This document shows, piece by piece, positions 6,239 through 13,525 of a stretch of 13,525 nucleotides of DNA. Every line of letters starts with the position of its first letter. Positions within the stretch are counted from its first letter, which is position 1. Source of the stretch: an uncultured Clostridia bacterium (GTDB lineage Bacteria; Bacillota; Clostridia; Oscillospirales; Acutalibacteraceae); NCBI GenBank assembly GCA_947168785.1, contig CAMVNL010000019.1:1-13525 (forward strand), given 5' to 3'. The position numbers and the translations under genes are program-made. The notes below the pieces were generated by a model. It searched no databases. It saw only the letters and a list, made by a program, of their open reading frames with translations, and was not told where the DNA came from.

Positions 6239-7171
6239 ATGCCTTATTTGTTTTCACACTTCAAAGAAAAACTGACCCCGGACGGCGAGCAGGTCTATTT
6301 TTCCGTCAGCCGGGACGGGTATCATTGGGAGCCGCTCAACGGCGGCGCCCCCATCCTCACCTGCGACAAGGGCGCGGGGGGCTGCCGGGATATCGAGCTG
6401 GTGAAGCTGCGGGAGGGCGGTTACGTGGTGATCGCCACGGACCTGTGTATCGTCCGCCGCATGGACGAACACCACAACGTGGATTGGAAGGACTGCAACC
6501 ACAACGGCAGCAAGTGTCTGTCACTGTGGCGCAGCGACGATCTGGTCCACTGGGGCGGGCAGGAGCTGGTCTTTTTCGGCCGGGAGGACTTCGGCTGCCT
6601 TTGGGCGCCGGAGGTCTTCTACGACGACGTGCGGGAGGAATACCTGATCCACTGGGGCTCCACCGTGGCGGAGGACGGCTTCAACCATATGTCCATCTAC
6701 TGCTGCGCCACGAAGGACTTTCGGACCTTTTCGGAGCCGAAGCTGTTTTTCACCAAGAAAAACGAGATCCTCGATTCCCATATCACGAAGATCGGCGACA
6801 CCTATCACCTGTTCTACAAGAATTCCAACGACCCGCCTATGAATATGCACGCCACGTCAAAGGACCTCTACGGCCCCTATGCCCACGACGAGGCCTTTGA
6901 GGAATACATGGCGTCGCTGGGCAACGCAGGGGCCTACGAGGCGGCCACCACCATGACCCTGCCCGACGGCAAATGGTGTCTGCTGCTGGATTTCTTCGGC
7001 TGCGAGAGGGAGAAAATGGGTTACGTTCCCTTCCTCTCTCCCCGACCGGGCGACGCGGCCTTTCGCATGGACAAGGCGGCCTTTTCTTTCCCCTACGGCT
7101 TTAAGCACGGCGGCGTGACGGAGCTCACGGAGGAGGAATACCGCCGCGTCACAGGGTATTACGGTTCCTGA
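6239..7171 (+). CDS. GH43-type five-bladed propeller glycosidase
   Basis: 310 residues with no signal peptide, so a cytoplasmic enzyme, presumably acting on imported oligosaccharides (arabinosides or xylosides are typical of the family). The N-terminus YLFSHFKE...QVYFSVSRDGYHWEPL fits the first blade of GH43 proteins. The candidate catalytic base is Asp51 in GCRDIELV (many relatives have RDP). The GH43 signature WAPE is at 122-125. DSHI at 179-182 is the likely pKa-modulating Asp, and Glu234 in YEAATTM is the likely general acid. The ATG at 6239 matches the family N-terminus, but I see no Shine-Dalgarno site and no promoter. A REP hairpin ends 17 bp upstream. The metallophosphoesterase gene follows after 37 bp and is probably cotranscribed. 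The subfamily and exact substrate are not determined. Confidence 0.85.
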   Translation: MPYLFSHFKEKLTPDGEQVYFSVSRDGYHWEPLNGGAPILTCDKGAGGCRDIELVKLREGGYVVIATDLCIVRRMDEHHNVDWKDCNHNGSKCLSLWRSDDLVHWGGQELVFFGREDFGCLWAPEVFYDDVREEYLIHWGSTVAEDGFNHMSIYCCATKDFRTFSEPKLFFTKKNEILDSHITKIGDTYHLFYKNSNDPPMNMHATSKDLYGPYAHDEAFEEYMASLGNAGAYEAATTMTLPDGKWCLLLDFFGCEREKMGYVPFLSPRPGDAAFRMDKAAFSFPYGFKHGGVTELTEEEYRRVTGYYGS

Positions 7172-7208
7172 ACCTGACAATAATCATACCAAACAAAGGA
7201 GAAAAGAA

Positions 7209-8348
7209 ATGAGTACGAAAAAGCTGATTGCCGTATTGCTCGGCTGCGTTCTGCTGCTGGGGATGATCCCGGTGTTTTCCCTGTCCGACGACGGCGTGAC
7301 CCGCGTGCTGGCCTGTTCCGACTTTCAGAACCCCGACGGCAACGCGGCCGGTGAAAAGGTGGTCTCCGCCGTGGTGGACGCCATCAAGGCGGACGGCGTT
7401 GACAGCGTTGACGCGCTGGTGGCCTGCGGCGACTATGACTATGATCTGACCATGCTGCCCTCCAATACGGCGGCCGGCATCAACGCCCTGCGGGAGGGGA
7501 CGAAAGCCATCGTGCCGGACGAGGCGCAGAAGGTTTTCAGCCAGGGCAACCATGATTCCCTGGTCGGCACCGCCGGCATGGCGAAGAGCGGCGACAACGA
7601 CCCGGAGAACGGCAAATACGGCCTGTTCGTCATCAATGAGGACGACTACGCTTGGATGGGCGGTACCCGCGAGATCGTGAAGGGCACCTCCGAAAATCTG
7701 AAGGCCTACCTGAATGAGAAGCTGGAACAGAACTATTCCGCCCCCATCTTCGTGATGTCCCATCTGCCGCTGCACTATTCCCTGCGCAGCCGCAACACCG
7801 GCGACGGCCGCTGGGGCGAATACCTCATCAACGTGCTGAACGAGGCGGGCGAAAAGGGCCTGAACATCATCTTCCTCTTCGGCCACAACCACTCCAACAG
7901 CTGGGACGACTATCTGGGCGGCGGCTCCATCTGCCTTGAAAAGGGCGATGAGATCAACGTCTGCAAGCCGGGCAACTCGCTGGCGTGGAATACCCATACG
8001 CTGAACTTCACCTATATCAACGCCGGTTATACGGGCTATTACCGTGATAACGGCAACGGCGCGGACGTGGCCCTCACCATGACCATGTTCGAGATCACCG
8101 ATACCGAGGTAACGGTCTACCGCTACGACGAGCAGGGCCGCCATAACGTGGGCTCCGCCGGCGTGGAGGATACCTACCACGGCGACGTGGACTGGAGCCC
8201 CTTCACCACCGTGAAGGAGAGCCCCACGGTGATCCCGCTGATGAACGTGAAGGACGGCCGGCCCATGGACAGCATGCTGGACGCCCTGACGAGATTCATC
8301 ATGCGGATCTATGAATACCTCAAAAAACTGGTGGCGGTTTTCTGCTGA
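7209..8348 (+). CDS. Secreted calcineurin-like metallophosphoesterase
   Basis: 379 residues. A signal peptide spans about 1-25 (MSTKKL followed by a Leu-rich core). The dimetal-site motifs are complete and in order: SDFQ (Asp38, with Gln replacing the usual His), GDYD (Asp75), GNHD (Asn114, His115), SHLPLH (His185) and GHNH (His226, His228). This predicts hydrolysis of an extracellular phosphate ester, substrate unknown. Residues 355-374 form a C-terminal amphipathic tail that aligns without gaps with the tail of the secreted lipase, with no LPXTG motif or clear membrane anchor. Start: ATG with AAAGGAG at 7195-7201, 7 nt upstream. It sits 37 bp behind the GH43 gene with no promoter between, so probably the same transcript. 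A terminator follows 32 bp after the stop. Confidence 0.92.
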   Translation: MSTKKLIAVLLGCVLLLGMIPVFSLSDDGVTRVLACSDFQNPDGNAAGEKVVSAVVDAIKADGVDSVDALVACGDYDYDLTMLPSNTAAGINALREGTKAIVPDEAQKVFSQGNHDSLVGTAGMAKSGDNDPENGKYGLFVINEDDYAWMGGTREIVKGTSENLKAYLNEKLEQNYSAPIFVMSHLPLHYSLRSRNTGDGRWGEYLINVLNEAGEKGLNIIFLFGHNHSNSWDDYLGGGSICLEKGDEINVCKPGNSLAWNTHTLNFTYINAGYTGYYRDNGNGADVALTMTMFEITDTEVTVYRYDEQGRHNVGSAGVEDTYHGDVDWSPFTTVKESPTVIPLMNVKDGRPMDSMLDALTRFIMRIYEYLKKLVAVFC

Positions 8349-8380
8349 CGCGGCAGACCGACGGCGTCTCTTGACGACTG

Positions 8381-8413
8381 ATCCCCGGCCGGAGACGGCG
8401 CGGGGATTTTTGC
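8381..8413 (+). terminator. Rho-independent terminator
   Basis: The stem ATCCCCG/CGGGGAT (8381-8387 with 8401-8407), extended by GCC/GGC inside with one bulged base, is followed by T-rich DNA (TTTTT at 8406-8411, then more T). It ends the transcript of the GH43 and phosphoesterase genes. Confidence 0.85.
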
Positions 8414-8457
8414 GATTTTTTGCTTGCCGCCGCCCTCTTCCGGCGTGAATAATCATC

Positions 8458-8486
8458 TTGATTTTTCGGATAATATATGATATGAT
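8458..8486 (+). promoter_or_regulatory. Sigma-A-type promoter of tldD-pmbA
   Basis: TTGATT at 8458-8463, a 17-bp spacer and TATGAT at 8481-8486, within an AT-rich island between a terminator and tldD. The downstream leader is about 30 nt. Confidence 0.78.
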
Positions 8487-8521
8487 AAAATGACTATTTA
8501 TAAATAACGGAGTCGATTTTT

Positions 8522-9901
8522 ATGGACGATTATATCAAACGGGCGCTGGAGGGCGTGAGCGAGGACGCCGAGGGGTGCGGGCAGACCATGCGGGGGCGGA
8601 ACGTCTCGGTGGTCAGCGGCAATCTGGTGGGCAACGCCTCCTTCGTGACCCACGGTATCGGCGCCAGATTCTGCAAAAACGGCGTGTGGGGGTTCGCCTC
8701 CGACAGCGCCTGCACCCCTGAAAGCGCGGCGGCGGTCATCGCGGCGGCGAAGGAGAACGCGGCGCTGCTCCACTCCCGCCGGTCTAAGAACAAGCCCGCC
8801 CTGACAAATGCCCGGGCGGCGCAGTTCACCGAGGCAAGGCCCTTCCGGGATACGGACCAGAAGACGCTGACCGACTTTGCCCGGGCGCTGGACGCCTATA
8901 TTGAGACCACCTATAAGGATCTCGCCTCCCGCAGCGTGATGATCCGGGCCAACTGCATCGAAAAAACGCTGCGGACCTCTGAGGGCACCTTCGCCTATCA
9001 GCTCTTCCCCCGCACCTACGTGATCGTGGCGATGTCCATGGAGACCGCCGACGGCGCCACCGTGGAGCTGTTCGACGTGCTGGGCGGCGGCGAGGGCTGC
9101 TTCACCGACTACTATTCCGACCCGTCGCTCCTTTACCCGGCCGTCGACAAGCTCCACAGGGAACTGGCGGCGAAAAAGGAGGGCGTGTTCCCCAGCGCCG
9201 GCGAGCGGCTGTGCATCATTGATTCGGAGATCGCCGGCATGGTGGCCCACGAGGCCGTCGGCCACACGGTGGAAGCCGACCTGGTGCTGGCGGGGAGCGT
9301 GGCCGCCACCAACCTCGGCAAGCAGGTGGCCTCCCCCCTCATCAGCCTGACGGACTTCGCCCACACCGCCTTCGGCAAACGGGCGCCCCTGCCCGTCTTC
9401 GTGGACGACGAGGGCACCGAATGCAAAGACGCGGTCATCATCAAGGACGGCGTGCTGGTGGGTTATATGAACAACCTGGAAAGCGCCATGCACTTCGGCA
9501 TGGAGCCGGCGGGTAACGCCCGGGCCTACAACTTCTCCGACGAGCCGCTGGTGCGCATGCGCAACACCGCCCTGCACCCCGGCAAGGACAAATTAGAGGA
9601 TATGATCGCCTCGGTGGAGGACGGCTACTACCTCACCAAGACCCAGAACGGTCAGGCGGATACCACCGGCGAGTTCATGTTCGGCATCACCATGGGGTAT
9701 GAGATCAAAAACGGCAAGCTGGGGCGCGCCCTGCGGGACACCACCATCTCCGGCGTGGCCTTCAATATGCTGAAAACGGTGGATATGCTCTCCGATACCG
9801 TCTCGTGGGATTTCGCGGGTTACTGCGGCAAAAAGCAGCCCATGCCCGTCTCCATGGGCGGACCGGCGATCAGATGCAGAGTGAACATCGGAGGGAGATA
9901 A
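8522..9901 (+). CDS. tldD: TldD, catalytic subunit of TldD/TldE metalloprotease
   Basis: 459 residues, cytoplasmic. The zinc motif HEAVGH is at 243-248 (Glu244 catalytic), followed by TVEADL, as in the family's HEAxGHxxEAD pattern. AGYCGKK near the C-terminus puts Cys435 where E. coli TldD has its third zinc ligand (GTCGK). The glycine-rich end PVSMGGPAI also fits. In E. coli, TldD pairs with TldE/PmbA to cleave unfolded peptides, maturing microcin B17 and degrading the CcdA antitoxin. The native substrate in Firmicutes is unclear. Start: ATG with ACGGAG at 8507-8512, 9 nt upstream, behind its own promoter. The next gene begins one base after the stop codon, so the two are translationally coupled. 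No RiPP precursor is seen nearby. Confidence 0.95.
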   Translation: MDDYIKRALEGVSEDAEGCGQTMRGRNVSVVSGNLVGNASFVTHGIGARFCKNGVWGFASDSACTPESAAAVIAAAKENAALLHSRRSKNKPALTNARAAQFTEARPFRDTDQKTLTDFARALDAYIETTYKDLASRSVMIRANCIEKTLRTSEGTFAYQLFPRTYVIVAMSMETADGATVELFDVLGGGEGCFTDYYSDPSLLYPAVDKLHRELAAKKEGVFPSAGERLCIIDSEIAGMVAHEAVGHTVEADLVLAGSVAATNLGKQVASPLISLTDFAHTAFGKRAPLPVFVDDEGTECKDAVIIKDGVLVGYMNNLESAMHFGMEPAGNARAYNFSDEPLVRMRNTALHPGKDKLEDMIASVEDGYYLTKTQNGQADTTGEFMFGITMGYEIKNGKLGRALRDTTISGVAFNMLKTVDMLSDTVSWDFAGYCGKKQPMPVSMGGPAIRCRVNIGGR

Positions 9902-9902
9902 G

Positions 9903-11213
9903 ATGGAACGACTGACACCGGCGGCCCGTTATACGCTGGACGCCCTGAAACAAGCGGGCGCGGACGACGCCCAGGTGAGCGTCAGCGAGGGCAAGACCGA
10001 GGAGTTCAACGTGGACGCGGGGGAGTTTTCGCTGATTCGCAGCGTATACAGCTCCGGCGCCTCCATGAAGATCATCAAAAACCGGCGCAAGGGCACGGTG
10101 GCCGTGAACCAGTTGGACCGGGACACCATTGACACGGCGGTGGCGGAGTGTGTCGCAGCCGCGGATTCCGGCGTGGAGGACGACGCCCTCTCCATCGCGT
10201 CGCTGGAGGAAAACGCCGATTTCAAAGACGGCGCCCTCGTCTGCGACAAGGCGGCCTTCTTCGACTCCGTCATCAAGCTGACGGAGGACATCAAGCGGGA
10301 GTACCCGCAGATCATGATCGAGCAGCTCATCGCCACCCACTTCTACGGCAAGCACGTGCTGGCCAACACCAACGGCGTGCTGTTCACCGAGGAGGACGGC
10401 AGCTACAACGTGAGCGTGATGTACTCCGCCCACGACGGGGAAAACGCCACCTCCTTCAACTATTTCGACTTTGAATTTCTGGATCCCCACGCGGATATTC
10501 TCGCTATGGACGGGGCCCGCACCATGCTGGACCGGGCCGTGGCGGAGCTGCAGACCAAGCCCTTCACGGGCAAGTTCGTTGGCACGGCGGTGTTCTCACC
10601 TGCCTGCCTGGGGGATCTGCTGGGCATCGTCACCGGTTCCTTCACCGGGGACCTGGCGCTGATCGAGGGCACCTCCATCTGGAAGAACAAGCTGGGGCAG
10701 CAGGTGGCGGACGACCGCTTCACCCTCTCCGTGATCCCCCACGACCCGCGCATCGTCTGCGGCGAGCGGATCACCTCCGACGGCTACCGCTCCGAGGATT
10801 ATGATATCATCAAAAACGGCGTGCTGAACAGCTTTTGCCTGTCGGAATACGCCGCCAACAAGACGGGGCTGACCCGGTCGAAGAGCACCAGCGGCTGCAT
10901 CGGCGTGATGCCGGGCGGGGAGAACCTCGACAAGCTGATCGCCGGTATCGAAAAGGGCATCCTCGTCTGCCGGTTCTCCGGCGGCGAGCCAGCCAACAAC
11001 GGCGATTTCAGCGGCGTGGCGAAGAACAGCTTTCTGATCGAAAACGGGAAAATTGCGTACCCCGTCAGCGAGACGATGATCAGCGGCAACATGGCCGAGA
11101 TGCTCTTCCACGTGCGCGGCTTCTCTGCCGAGACCTTCTGCGACGGTTCCTCCGTGCTGCCCTACGCGGCCTTCGATGGCGTGACCGTCAGCGGCGGCGG
11201 AGCAGAGGAATAA
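9903..11213 (+). CDS. pmbA: TldE/PmbA, non-catalytic partner of TldD
   Basis: 436 residues, cytoplasmic. The overall TldD/PmbA fold pattern is present (N-terminal ALKQAGADDAQVSVSEGKTEEF, central GSFTGD, C-terminal SGNMAEML), but it lacks the HExxxH zinc motif, as expected for the TldE partner. Together with TldD it forms the heteromeric protease, in which TldE restricts access to the active site. Start: ATG at 9903 with GGAGGGAG at 9890-9897, inside the end of tldD. One base separates the tldD stop from this start. No T-tract terminator follows. A REPIN-like element begins 5 bp after the stop and contains an 11-bp inverted repeat that might slow or stop transcription. Confidence 0.93.
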   Translation: MERLTPAARYTLDALKQAGADDAQVSVSEGKTEEFNVDAGEFSLIRSVYSSGASMKIIKNRRKGTVAVNQLDRDTIDTAVAECVAAADSGVEDDALSIASLEENADFKDGALVCDKAAFFDSVIKLTEDIKREYPQIMIEQLIATHFYGKHVLANTNGVLFTEEDGSYNVSVMYSAHDGENATSFNYFDFEFLDPHADILAMDGARTMLDRAVAELQTKPFTGKFVGTAVFSPACLGDLLGIVTGSFTGDLALIEGTSIWKNKLGQQVADDRFTLSVIPHDPRIVCGERITSDGYRSEDYDIIKNGVLNSFCLSEYAANKTGLTRSKSTSGCIGVMPGGENLDKLIAGIEKGILVCRFSGGEPANNGDFSGVAKNSFLIENGKIAYPVSETMISGNMAEMLFHVRGFSAETFCDGSSVLPYAAFDGVTVSGGGAEE

Positions 11214-11217
11214 CCCC

Positions 11218-11362
11218 GTAGCGCGGCACCTCAGTGCCGCTCCTGACAAAAGATTCCTTTGCTTCCTGTTCCAATGAGCGGAATCTTTTGCTCCAAAATG
11301 ATACTTTTAACCAATCATTAAATTCACCCTTCGCAACAAGCGGCACTGAGGTGCCGCGCTAC
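11218..11362. repeat. REPIN-like element, subfamily A
   Basis: Inverted arms at 11218-11241 and 11339-11362 match each other and the arms of the element at 1541-1693 over 24 bases. GTAG heads face outward and each arm is a hairpin of GCGGCAC, CTCA, GTGCCGC. The spacer is unrelated to that of the first element and holds a perfect 11-bp inverted repeat (11247-11257 with 11280-11290, CAAAAGATTCC). It fills nearly all of the pmbA-lon gap. Confidence 0.85.
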
Positions 11363-11376
11363 CGATATCAAAAGCA

Positions 11377-13525
11377 ATGGAAAAACTGAAAGCTAACCAA
11401 AAACTATACCCCGTCGTGCCCATGCGGGGCGTGACGTTATTCCCGGATATGACGCTGCACTTCGACGTGGCGCGCAAGTTCTCCGTGGCGGCGCTGAAAC
11501 ACGCCTCCCGAGGGGGGAACGAGGCGCTCTTCGTCACGCAGAAAGATATCTCCGTGGAAAATCCCACTCCCGACGATTTCTACGCCGTCGGCGTGGTGGG
11601 CGAAATCAAGCAGATCATCCGCCTGCCGGAACAGAACGGCGTGATGCGGGTGGTGGTGGAAGGTAAATTCCGGGCGAACGTGGCTTTCTTCGCCCAGACG
11701 GAGCCCTATTTCACCGCCGCGGCGGAGCCCATGGCGGAAAACCGCGACCTGCCGGAGGGCTTTGAGGGCACCGTGGCCTTTTTGCAGGAGGCCAGCGCCT
11801 TCAGCCTGCGCAAGTTCTTTGACGACTACGCCATGCACGTGCCGCAGATCACCCCCGCGGTGATGGGCGCGGTGCTGGAGATGAAGGATCCGGGCCAACT
11901 GGCGGATTTCATCGCCGGCAACATCTTTATGGACGCGGAGAAAAAACAGCTGGTGCTGGAGGAGGCCAACGTTTTTGCCCGGGCGGAGGCGCTCTGCGGA
12001 CTGCTGGCGCGGGAAACCGAGATCATCGTGCTGGATGAGGAGCTGCAGAACCGTGTGGAAGAGCAGATGGACAAGAACCAGCGGGAGTACTATCTGCGGG
12101 AAGAGCTGAAAATCATCACCGACGAGCTGGAAGAGCTGGATGGCGACGACGCCACCGGCCTTGCCGGGGAGATCGAGCAGAGCGCCATGCCGGAGGAGGG
12201 CAAGCAGAAGCTGCGGGCCGAGCTGGAACGGATGAAACGGATGCAGTCCGCGTCGCCCGAGGCCTCCGTCTCCCGCTCTTACATAGAAAAATGCCTTGAG
12301 CTGCCCTGGGGGCAGTTCACCAAAGAGAACAAGGATCTCGCCAAGGCGGCGAAGATCCTCGACAAGGACCACTACGGCCTCAGGGAAGTGAAGGAGCGGG
12401 TCACCGAAATGCTGGCCACCTTCATCGTTTCCCCCGATATCAAGGGGCAGATCATCTGCCTGGTGGGCCCGCCCGGCGTGGGCAAAACCTCCGTGGCCAA
12501 AAGCATCGCCCGGGCCACCAACCGCAAATACACCCGCATCGCCCTGGGCGGCATCCATGACGAGGCGGAGATCCGCGGCCACCGCAAAACCTATATCGGC
12601 TCCATGCCCGGCCGCATCGTCAACGCCCTGATCGACGCCAAGAGCATGAACCCGCTGATCCTGCTGGACGAGATCGACAAGCTGAGCGGCGACTTCCGGG
12701 GCGACCCGGCCTCCGCCATGCTGGAGGTGCTGGACGGGGAGCAGAATTTCTCCTTCCGGGACAACTATATCGAGCTGCCCCTCGACCTGAGCCGGGTGCT
12801 GTTTATCACCACCGCCAACGACAAGAACAGTATCCCCGAGGCGCTGCTGGACCGCATGGAGCTGATCGAGCTGCCCAGCTATACCTACGAGGAGAAATTC
12901 CATATCGCCAAAAAGCACCTGATCCCCAAGCAGTTCAAGGCCCACGGGCTGAAGCGGACGAACCTGACGATCACCGACGCGGCCGTGCGGCAGATCATCG
13001 ACGGCTATACCAGGGAAGCCGGCGTACGCATCCTGGAGCGCCGCATCGCCGCCGTGTGCCGCAAGGAAGCGGTGCGTCTGGCGGAGGGGGAGACCGAAAA
13101 GCTGACTGTGACGCCGAAAAATCTGGAAGAGCTGCTGGGTCCCCGCAAGTACCGGCCGGACGAAATAAAGCACGCCGACGAGGTGGGCCTTGTCAACGGG
13201 CTGGCCTGGACCGCCGTGGGCGGCGAGCTGCTGCAGGCGGAGGTGGCCGTGCTGGAGGGTACCGGCAAGCTGGAACTGACCGGATCCCTCGGCGACGTGA
13301 TGAAAGAATCCGCCCGCACCGCCATCAGCTTCGTGCGCAGCCGCGCGGGGCAGTTCAACATTGACAAGGATTTTTACAAAAACAAGGATATCCATATCCA
13401 CTTCCCGGAGGGCGCGGTGCCCAAGGACGGCCCCAGCGCCGGCGTCACCGTCACCACGGCGCTGGTCTCGGCGCTGACGGACAGAAAAGTACGGGGCAAG
13501 GTGGCCATGACCGGCGAAGTGACCC
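11377..13525 (+). CDS. lon: ATP-dependent protease LonA (3' truncated)
   Basis: About 716 codons, open at the right edge; family members are near 800 residues. Order of parts: N-terminal substrate-binding domain (YPVVPMRGVTLFPDM at 11-25), a coiled-coil region near 220-300, Walker A GPPGVGKT at 364-371 (Lys370), aromatic pore loop Tyr406-Ile-Gly, Walker B LILLDEID (Asp431, Glu432), then the protease domain with catalytic Ser687 in PKDGPSAG. The catalytic Lys lies outside the window. It is a cytoplasmic quality-control and regulatory protease. The ATG at 11377 gives the normal N-terminus, but no Shine-Dalgarno site or promoter is visible. A REP arm ends 14 bp upstream. Heat-shock operators (CIRCE, CtsR-like direct repeats) were not seen. 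It may depend on read-through from tldD-pmbA. Confidence 0.96.
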   Translation, partial: MEKLKANQKLYPVVPMRGVTLFPDMTLHFDVARKFSVAALKHASRGGNEALFVTQKDISVENPTPDDFYAVGVVGEIKQIIRLPEQNGVMRVVVEGKFRANVAFFAQTEPYFTAAAEPMAENRDLPEGFEGTVAFLQEASAFSLRKFFDDYAMHVPQITPAVMGAVLEMKDPGQLADFIAGNIFMDAEKKQLVLEEANVFARAEALCGLLARETEIIVLDEELQNRVEEQMDKNQREYYLREELKIITDELEELDGDDATGLAGEIEQSAMPEEGKQKLRAELERMKRMQSASPEASVSRSYIEKCLELPWGQFTKENKDLAKAAKILDKDHYGLREVKERVTEMLATFIVSPDIKGQIICLVGPPGVGKTSVAKSIARATNRKYTRIALGGIHDEAEIRGHRKTYIGSMPGRIVNALIDAKSMNPLILLDEIDKLSGDFRGDPASAMLEVLDGEQNFSFRDNYIELPLDLSRVLFITTANDKNSIPEALLDRMELIELPSYTYEEKFHIAKKHLIPKQFKAHGLKRTNLTITDAAVRQIIDGYTREAGVRILERRIAAVCRKEAVRLAEGETEKLTVTPKNLEELLGPRKYRPDEIKHADEVGLVNGLAWTAVGGELLQAEVAVLEGTGKLELTGSLGDVMKESARTAISFVRSRAGQFNIDKDFYKNKDIHIHFPEGAVPKDGPSAGVTVTTALVSALTDRKVRGKVAMTGEVT

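Noticed and set aside
7149..8456. Minus-strand open frame of 435 codons opposite the phosphoesterase
   Set aside because: The plus strand has signal peptide, Shine-Dalgarno site and all metal-binding motifs. The minus frame has none and runs through the terminator.
8349..8521. RiPP precursor or toxin-antitoxin gene next to tldD
   Set aside because: The gap holds only a terminator, an AT-rich promoter and a short leader. No plausible small frame with a ribosome-binding site was found.
11247..11290. Rho-independent terminator for pmbA inside the REPIN
   Set aside because: The 11-bp stem is AT-rich with a 22-base loop, and only four T occur within the stem itself with no T tract after it. It may be structural but is not a convincing terminator.
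11242..11338. Promoter for lon inside the REPIN spacer
   Set aside because: TTGCTC at 11288 has no -10 box at 16-18 bp. Other AT-rich hexamers lack a matching -35 box.
11437..13401. Long open frame on the minus strand (about 650 codons) opposite lon
   Set aside because: It is the shadow of a GC-rich codon pattern: rich in Gly, His, Val and Ala with no recognisable domain. The plus-strand frame is an unmistakable Lon protease.

Overview
The window is GC-rich, gene-dense bacterial DNA. It probably comes from a gut-type Clostridia (Firmicutes), perhaps the Oscillospiraceae/Ruminococcaceae. I infer this from purine-rich Shine-Dalgarno sites (AAAGGGG, AGGAG, GGAGGG), sigma-A-like promoters with 17-bp spacers, a Mbeg1-like DUF2974 protein, a DUF5071 protein, and Gram-positive secreted proteins ending in short amphipathic helices. 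No phage, CRISPR, rRNA or tRNA gene was seen.

Layout. (1) 2-799: end of an HSL-type alpha/beta hydrolase, cut by the left edge, followed by a strong terminator. (2) 978-4631, minus strand: a secreted LCAT-like lipase, a DUF2804 protein and a small DUF5071 protein. These are separated by repeat-filled gaps, and a terminator lies between the last two. (3) 4576-4801: a divergent promoter region with one sigma-A-like promoter in each direction and a perfect 12-bp inverted repeat between them. (4) 4802-8413, plus strand: a DUF2974 hydrolase, a heptad-repeat region with a solo REP, a GH43-type glycosidase and a secreted metallophosphoesterase, then a terminator. (5) 8458-11213: a promoter followed by tldD and pmbA/tldE, the two subunits of the TldD/TldE metalloprotease. 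(6) 11218-11362: a REPIN-like element. (7) 11377 to the right edge: lonA, about 716 codons present, missing its extreme C-terminus.

Most gene functions are ordinary: extracytoplasmic hydrolysis, sugar hydrolysis and cytoplasmic proteolysis (TldDE, Lon). The unusual part is between the genes. Four gaps carry REP-like palindromes with a GTAG head and a short GC-rich hairpin. Three pairs are arranged head-out in inverted orientation (REPIN-like), and there are solo copies as well. Two subfamilies differ by a compensatory base-pair change in the hairpin. Heptad tandem repeats and a compact three-way-junction fold accompany them. Two genes directly behind a REP copy (the GH43 gene and lon) have no visible Shine-Dalgarno site, unlike the other genes whose starts can be seen. 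Separately, the two secreted enzymes, which are otherwise unrelated, share an 18-residue gap-free C-terminal motif.
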